NCBI GenBank assembly: GCA_003255065.1
Contig: QAOA01003910.1
Location: 107,330 to 171,329, forward strand
DNA length: 64,000 bases
DNA from: Cercis canadensis
Lineage: Eukaryota; Streptophyta; Magnoliopsida; Fabales; Fabaceae
Direction: 5' to 3'
Positions within the stretch are counted from its first letter, which is position 1; each line of letters starts with the position of its first letter. The position numbers and the translations under genes were made by a program. Below are positions 57,791 through 64,000 of the stretch, in pieces. The notes beneath the pieces were generated by a model. The model was not told where the DNA came from, ran no database searches, and saw nothing but the letters and a program-made list of their open reading frames with translations.

Positions 57791-60325
57791 ATTCAGCAAT
57801 TCAGTGAAAATTGTTGCCACAATCAAGCATCAACTACTAGTACGGTGATCTTTGACAAACTGCTCTAATTTTTGTTTTAATTCTTATCTTTCGGTTCTTA
57901 TAATTTGGGGATTTTCTTGTGCATTTTGGTTATGTATATGTTTTTTGGTCGTGCTTAAATATGCTATATATTATGTTTTTCTTTTGCTCTTTCTAAGTTT
58001 TAACATGTCGATGAACTCCATCTAGCCATACATACACATACACAAGTCAAATCACAATATACAGGGGCGATAAACCTTTTGTTTTCCCCCTCTTAGCCTT
58101 TTTGTTTTATATCAAATTCGTCTATCAGTATATCCAACTACTACATTAACAGTTATCAGAAGGTAGTGCTCTATCTTTCTTGAGCGGACATGGAATTGCA
58201 CCACTGCTTTCATTTTAATTTAAAATGTGCAGATTCTATCAAGAAGTTACTATGATGAATATTAAATAGCATGACATATCTTTGTTTAAGCTACCGGTTA
58301 TAAGTTATTGATCGAGTTGTCAAGACAAGACGGTCGCCTCGACCCGCCTCAACCCACCACCAAACGGGGCGGGGCGGGCTGAGAAAACCTCAACCAAACC
58401 CAACCCACTGTGAGTTGTGGGTTAGGCTGGTCAGCCCTCCAAAAATTGAAAGAAAAAAAAACATCAAATCAATGACATTACACTTCATCAAACACTTCAA
58501 GAATTTTGGCATTACATGTTGTTTCCCTTCAAGAGCATTACCTTATTTTAATGGCATCTGCAAAATGAGGATTTTTTGCAGGATAAATTAAAAAAAAATT
58601 AGTAAAAATAAGTTTTCTAGAAATCATTTTCATTTGAAAATATTCTTTTGTAAAGTATTCTCAATTACACAACATTTTCTCGGAAAATGATGTGTGCCTT
58701 ATAATCTTTCAGTGTTTGATTCTTTCTGGAAAATCGCTTCTACTTCTTTTCTATTCTAGATGAGATGTTTTTCATCAAACTAGAAATATTTTTTGATGAA
58801 AAGTAGACCAAGCACAGGAAAATAAAACATTTTCCCATAATCTGTTAAGCAAAGTTCCCAAGCTAGTTGAAATATAAAATTTTAAAACATCCACCTGATT
58901 TATTTCTCGGTCCTGAATGTTATCAACTATTTTGTGTGTATCATGTCCTCCGCGTGATGTGCGAAGAAAGGTACCACCACGTTTATGGATATCATTAATA
59001 ACTTTAGGTGTCAATTTCATGGTATTTTTTGAATAAAATCCTCTATATCCACCCTGTATTATTTTCAGCAGTAAGATGGTTATAAGAACTCAAAAAATGC
59101 CAATACAAGAAATGGTGAAAATATGTTTGCGGATAACTCATAACATTTGGAACACAAATGATTAGACAATAGAATTTGGACAACCAACATAGAAGCTGAG
59201 AAACCAGAAAATTTTTCTTCCCTTTCATTGACTTCTTAATTATCTCATGAATGTAAAGTTAAAAAATAAAAGTTTTGAAAGGGAAATGTAAACCATGCTC
59301 AGCAAATTAACCAGCCAGGCCAAACCAATGGCAGTTCTAGATGCCATGCTTTTGGAATAAGTGCCTTAGAAGTTAACAATATGCATGCATGTGTAGGATT
59401 CAGATAGCATATTTTGATATAATCCACAACTTACACATCTATGAGTGAGCCTGTTGCATGATCATCCATGACTATGTTCAAAATAAACTGACCTAGAATA
59501 CAATGCAGACGACAATGGCATTAGGGAAGCATTAACTTAGAGATCAAGTTTGATGATGAGAAAGCTTAGGAGAGATCATGCAAGTCATATACCAGGGAGG
59601 TACAGGAAATACTATGGCTGACGGGGGAGGGTGGACAAAAAATTCCTATATAAGTTTCTTATACATTCTTTTTAGCTACACCTCTATTCGGCCATTACTT
59701 TTCAGCTTTCTGTTGTATCAATAATCACTACATCCATATCATTTCATGTTCCATGTCTATTTCTATGCTCATAGATGTAGTAAATGAAGAAAGAAAAGAG
59801 AATATAACAGAAAAGCTCAAAACCAAAGTCAAAGGTTAATATGAACTAATGCATTTTAAGTATTTGAAATACGTACAAGAAATTATAATTAAGGCCTAAC
59901 AAAGGGGGAAAGCCTTTGATAAAGAGTTCAATTTTAAACAGCCCATAATTTTACATTCTTCAGACAACCTTTTACCCAAAATTATAATTAAGAGTATAAA
60001 TCATTATAATATTATAAAGAACCTAGAATTTAAGCACAACATACTTGCTTAAAATTCACCGACGACGACAACAACAACTCAACTCGATGTGTGCGAATGC
60101 GATGGAGCAACAACGACGATGGTCGACGCCGGCAGTGATGGCGTGTAAAGAAGGTGATGGCTGGTGGTGAGGTGCGGTGCGGTGCGTGCAAGAGCAAGAG
60201 AGTAGAGAGGAAAGGGAAAAAAATTGAGAAACTAAGAAAGTAAGAAGTAGAAATGGGAATTTGGGGGGTTAGCCAGTTAGGGATTTTGATTTTTCATTTA
60301 AAATATTTTTTTTTTTAAAAAAACG
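57790..60325. repeat. Dispersed repeat unit, copy 3 (longest)
   Basis: Begins with sequence matching the palindrome's right arm (2775-3300), continues through the AACCCAACCC tract, the phosphofructokinase exon and the GA-rich end, and stops near the T/A run at 60315. It has an extra 43 bp (around 59720-59760) absent from copy 2. No PPR gene follows it. Confidence 0.85.
58895..59053 (-). pseudogene. Captured 6-phosphofructokinase exon, copy 3 (intact exon)
   Basis: Exactly 159 nt (53 codons, phase 0) between acceptor ATACAG and donor GTGGATG. It reads [20 protein letters not shown] and then [20 protein letters not shown] with an IQDREINQ end. This is an internal exon of plant ATP-dependent phosphofructokinase (the glycolytic enzyme making fructose 1,6-bisphosphate) that includes the GTSRGG-like nucleotide-binding segment. 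No other PFK exon is nearby, so it is cargo in a transposon-like unit and not a gene by itself. Confidence 0.8.
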
Positions 60326-60329
60326 TGGA

Positions 60330-61262
60330 TTCTATGATACTATGTAAGTATGTCATACTACACGTAATGTGACAAGCATCTACATTATCAGAGGCAAATA
60401 TTAAAATCTCTGCCGTTGGATCAATTTTACAGTCACCGAAAGTGCTAATCTAAATGAAATTTGTAAATTTAACCCAATAATTAATGAAAAATACAAAGAA
60501 ACCCATAAATTGTTCCCCAAGTACATGATTTAATTTCCCAAATTTAATCCTTTTGTGTATCGTGTTCAAGGATGTGGCGAGAAAGTAACGTCGCCGGTGG
60601 TGAACTGACGATGCCGTGAGGAAGCACACCGCTGGTAAATTTTCAGCAAATTGGTTATGAATCTTAAAGGTTAGTAGGCATGACTTTTTTATTTGTCTGC
60701 CTTCATAGGGTGATCGAAGGGAATTTGTGGGTGGAATTATGTTACTTGATTTGTTAGGGCAATCAAGGTTCTTCTCACATTTTTGGATTCTTCTGCTTTC
60801 GATGATATGTTTGAAGTCTTAACAACTCTCTTGCAAAAGACTACCTATCGTTGTCATATTAAATTTGGTGTAGACACATAGAGTGTTGCTTTTGTAAAAA
60901 GGAAGAAATCTAACTCCTTTGGAAAATTTTTGGCCAAATTATAAATAGAAAACTTTATTGAGACTTGCTTTTACATAAGGATACCCAGAAAGCTTTATTG
61001 AGATCTCCAACCTTAGAAACGTCATTTTTTGCACTAAGATGATTTTGGAGGTTAGCATTGTGCATTGTAGGCATTACGAATGTATGGACACTTTTCCAAT
61101 TTTGGCATATATGGCTCTTGCTCAACAAATGACTCTTCATAATGTTTGCACAAGCAGTATATAGAATAATGAGACCAAGAAGGAGAGAATCGACATTGAT
61201 TCCTCTACATCACTATTAGAGGCAAGTTGAATGCTATTCGTATAGTTTTGCTTTACATGCAA
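60330..61262. other. No recognised gene
   Basis: Sequence after the duplicated block. A GC-richer patch (AACGTCGCCGGTGGTGAACTG) at 60585-60610 could be a 5' UTR, but no supported frame follows. Confidence 0.4.
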
Positions 61263-61271
61263 TTGACTTTA

Positions 61272-61528
61272 GAGTAAAACCTTTCTTTAGTCCTTGAAAA
61301 ATGTAGCCACTGACAAATTCGTCCTCCAAAAAATTTTGGTGACAAATTGGTTATTGAATTATTATTCTGTTGGACAAATTGGTCCTTAAATGTCACTAAC
61401 AGGACCCTACCAGATGACTAATTTGTTTGACGGAATAATAATTCAATGACCAATTTGTCACCGAAAATTTTTGGAGGACGAATTTGTCAGTGTCTGCATT
61501 TTCCAAGGACTAAAAAATGGTTTTAGTC
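61272..61528. mobile_element. Mutator-type MITE with perfect 9-bp target duplication
   Basis: A 257-bp foldback with inverted ends GAGTAAAACC...TTAGTCCTTG and CAAGGACTAA...GGTTTTAGTC; the arms, including ACAAATTCGTCCTCC, pair nearly to the centre. TTGACTTTA flanks it on both sides (61263-61271 and 61529-61537). No coding. Confidence 0.92.
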
Positions 61529-61537
61529 TTGACTTTA

Positions 61538-62328
61538 TTGCATCTCCAATGTTCTCAATTGTCAATTTTTTTTATTTTTATTGTTTGAAATTATTTTATG
61601 CAGTTATGTTTTATTGCTTTGTACTCAGATGCCGTTTAAAATTCTTTGCTATTTCAATGTGTAGTTGTATTCTTTGGTTATTTAAAGTTTTTTTATGTCT
61701 GAACTAGTAGATCCATATTAATGAACGTTGAATATATGATTGATACAAGAAGGCACCAAAGTATTCTTTCGATGTAGTTTTGATATAAATTGACATGATA
61801 TAGTGGTAGTTTTATGAGCATATACCAATGAAATTGTAGGTTGCTTGTAGCTGCAAACCCCATATAAAATGTAATGACTAAGTGATTAATTTTAATTTCC
61901 TTCAGAATTTTATATTATTTGCGTCTTCTTTGGCCCACATAGGTTGGTTGATTATCGTAACATCATTATCTGCCAAAAATTATGCTTATTATTCGTCATG
62001 GGACCATATTACAAGATGACATTTTAATAGCACAGCACGATGGGGTTTCCATTTGTCCTATTTCAGATATCCAACACTACCATTCCGATATAATAATTAC
62101 ATCTAGTGCAATAATTCATTTTTAGGTATGAGATCTCTGTCCACCTTATCTTTGTATTGATCTGAATTTGCATTTGAAGAGTTTGATCTTTTGTGCTATC
62201 ATGTGACAAAGAAAAAATGTTGTTTTATTAGAACCATTTCCTAGTTCATGCTTTGAATCTCGCTCTTGGGTTGTTATGGGTTGCCTAACTTGATTTTGTT
62301 TTTTGCTCTGAAAATTTCTGTTAAGCAG
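61538..62328. other. No recognised gene
   Basis: T-rich sequence with short hydrophobic frames that look like composition effects. Confidence 0.5.
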
Positions 62329-62520
62329 TCTGCTTAGAGCTGATAATAGATCACATGCTCAATTGTTTAGAAAAACTCTTTGGAGTTGATGACACCACAA
62401 AAAGTAATAAATTGGATTCGGATAATTTGCAGTCTACCAACAGGACATCTCAAACTTCTACACAAAAGCATAAAGTATTCTCTACTGGTGCATCAAGCCC
62501 CACCAACGATGATGAGTGAT
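62329..62520 (+). other. Possible terminal coding exon, unknown protein
   Basis: After GTTAAGCAG (acceptor-like, end 62328) a frame reads CLELIIDHMLNCLEKLFGVD, then a Ser/Thr/Asn-rich tail ending GASSPTNDDE and TGA at 62518-62520. Composition is protein-like and the stop fits a last exon. No family recognised and no upstream exon identified. Confidence 0.3.
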
Positions 62521-63379
62521 TATTTAGAGGGCATAAAGGCATATTATAAGACATGCATATGCACAAGCAAGCTTTTTCTCTATATACTGTTTGTCATGTC
62601 ATGTGTGAGAATTATTTGGTTGCTTTGACCAAGTGTAAGTAACTAAAGTGCACTCTCAAAAAAAAAAAAAAAAGAAGAAACAATAACTCAAACACAAAAT
62701 GGGTGCCGCAATTGTCTTCTAATGCACTTAGTATTTAAACTTTCAGTAAAATTGATTTGGAGCATTTTGTTGCATTTGCATTATTAGGTCTTACGTCTTT
62801 TTATAGGAATACGTATCCCAAACTCCTAGCATTATTAGTAGCACTGAAGATCTAGAGGTTTAATGTTATTCTGTAGAATGACTGATATGCTAATTAATTA
62901 TTTTGGATCATGAGAATTAAAACATCACCCATGTATCTACATAAGTACTAGTTTCATAAATTTGTGGAGACTCAATTGGAAGTACATATTATGATATATG
63001 AGTCAATTAGGTAAGGGGACTGTTGCTTCTAGTGTGGTAAAAGACTAGTCAAGAGATTTGTAGGATATTTTATGATCATGCTATTAAATATTTTAGCATT
63101 TGCTCAGCTAGGAATCAACTTAATTGTTCTGTAGAGTAGATGGAAAAAGTCTCTTTGTTGAAGCCACGTGTTTCGTAGTGGTCTAATTATGTCTAGTTAC
63201 TTTTGATTCCTAACTGATTAGCTTTATTATTTTGGATTCCTCAGTTATTTCATGAAATAATTAATTTAGGGCTAAAGTCAAACACTGTTTGTCTATCTTC
63301 AATTCATCTTGCCGTCTTCACTGTTTGTATAGATTAATTAATTATTCAGATTTTATGGGAAGTACAGATTCCAGATTGC
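62521..63379. other. No recognised gene
   Basis: AT-rich sequence with a poly-A run at 62658-62674. Nothing supported. Confidence 0.5.
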
Positions 63380-63660
63380 TTTTCTAAAGCTGCAGAGGGC
63401 ATGCTGCACCTGGATTTCAATGACATATTTGAAGAAATTGTTAAGGTGCATGATATTGATGTAATGGTGCTCACAGAAACCGAATGAATGATTTAAGAGC
63501 TAGATGTGTTGCATAAGAATTTTCTTTCAAGCGACATGTGTTGACTGAGACTTATGGGTTTGCTGGTGGAATGTGCCTCATGTGGAACGATGGGTATGTT
63601 GTAATGACTTTAGTGGATGGTAGTTCTAGCAAGAGGGAATTGCATGCTTGAATGACTTAT
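63380..63660 (+). pseudogene. LINE endonuclease remnant
   Basis: Reads DIFEEIVKVHDIDVMVLTET, a break, then LTETYGFAGGMCLMWNDGYV. The LTET and GFAGG-LWN-like blocks are those of the N-terminal endonuclease of plant LINEs. It is a different, shorter relic than the one at 40405. Stops and frame changes are present, and no RT follows before the window ends. Confidence 0.6.
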
Positions 63661-64000
63661 GAATCTCCTTTGATGTGTCTATTATTTTTATTACTCCATT
63701 TTTATCTAATGTTAATATTAATTAGAAGAAATAAATAAAGAGAAATTAAATTGTTTGTTCTTTATAGCCTGTTGTGAATTATGTTCCTCACATGCAAGCT
63801 AGGTGCAGTTCTTCATCTGGTTAGCTTATTCAAAGATGAGTAATATTCGAGTGCTGGTTTGTGTTTAAATTAAGAGTATGTGCGTTTTTTTACTTTTATG
63901 ATGTTGAGTATAGAACCATTGGAATGTAAGTTTGAATGATTATAAAATAAATCCTTGTCTATTTTTATAACAATATGTCTGGTGAGAGTAACAACTATGG
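63661..64000. other. No recognised feature
   Basis: AT-rich sequence to the window edge. A LINE body could be expected but is not visible. Confidence 0.4.

Noticed and set aside
61471-61707. Plus-strand hydrophobic frame next to the MITE
   Set aside because: Starts within the MITE arm and continues in T-rich DNA; no supporting splice or family evidence.

Overview
This window reads as nuclear DNA of a flowering plant, most likely a dicot: AT-rich, intron-containing genes, a DYW-class pentatricopeptide repeat (PPR) gene, plant-type FKBP, TMEM120, phosphofructokinase and MAIN/plant-mobile-domain gene pieces, and Athila-like Ty3, Copia, LINE, hAT and Mutator-type elements. No rRNA, tRNA, CRISPR or prokaryotic operon was seen. 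Three N bases (3464, 5911, 27375) lie in homopolymers.

The window is framed by two related blocks. The left block (1-11.2 kb) holds the 5' exons of a TMEM120-like gene (minus strand), a large palindrome, a truncated hAT-derived element, a 2.1-kb repeat unit carrying a phosphofructokinase exon, and a degenerate PPR pseudogene (plus strand). The right block (48.2-60.3 kb) holds a decayed TMEM120 copy, two copies of the repeat unit, and the PPR gene as an intact 825-codon frame, inverted relative to the left block and followed by a complete 2.4-kb hAT-type element. The two blocks have decayed reciprocally: TMEM120 exons are clean on the left, PPR is clean on the right.

Between them (11.2-40 kb) lies an FKBP43/53-like peptidyl-prolyl isomerase pseudogene. 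Its exon-like pieces (about 11.6, 22.4 and 38.7 kb) are separated by retrotransposons: a 10.2-kb Athila-like element with a perfect 5-bp target duplication (11898-22126), then a minus-strand gag-protease element (about 22.6-38.7 kb) that was itself interrupted by a 7.1-kb gag-protease element (27919-34989) and by a Copia-type solo LTR (35555-36863).

From 40 to 48 kb there is a LINE fragment, a MAIN/plant-mobile-domain pseudogene split by a 1.25-kb non-autonomous hAT element, local tandem repeats, a Ty3 gag relic and an HSP20-like pseudogene. From 60.3 kb to the end the sequence is mostly unrecognised, with a Mutator-type MITE, one possible terminal exon and a LINE endonuclease remnant.

Probably the only complete functional gene is the PPR gene at 52337-54814, a predicted organelle RNA C-to-U editing factor resembling Arabidopsis At5g13230. 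Family names come from recognising motifs, without database searches.
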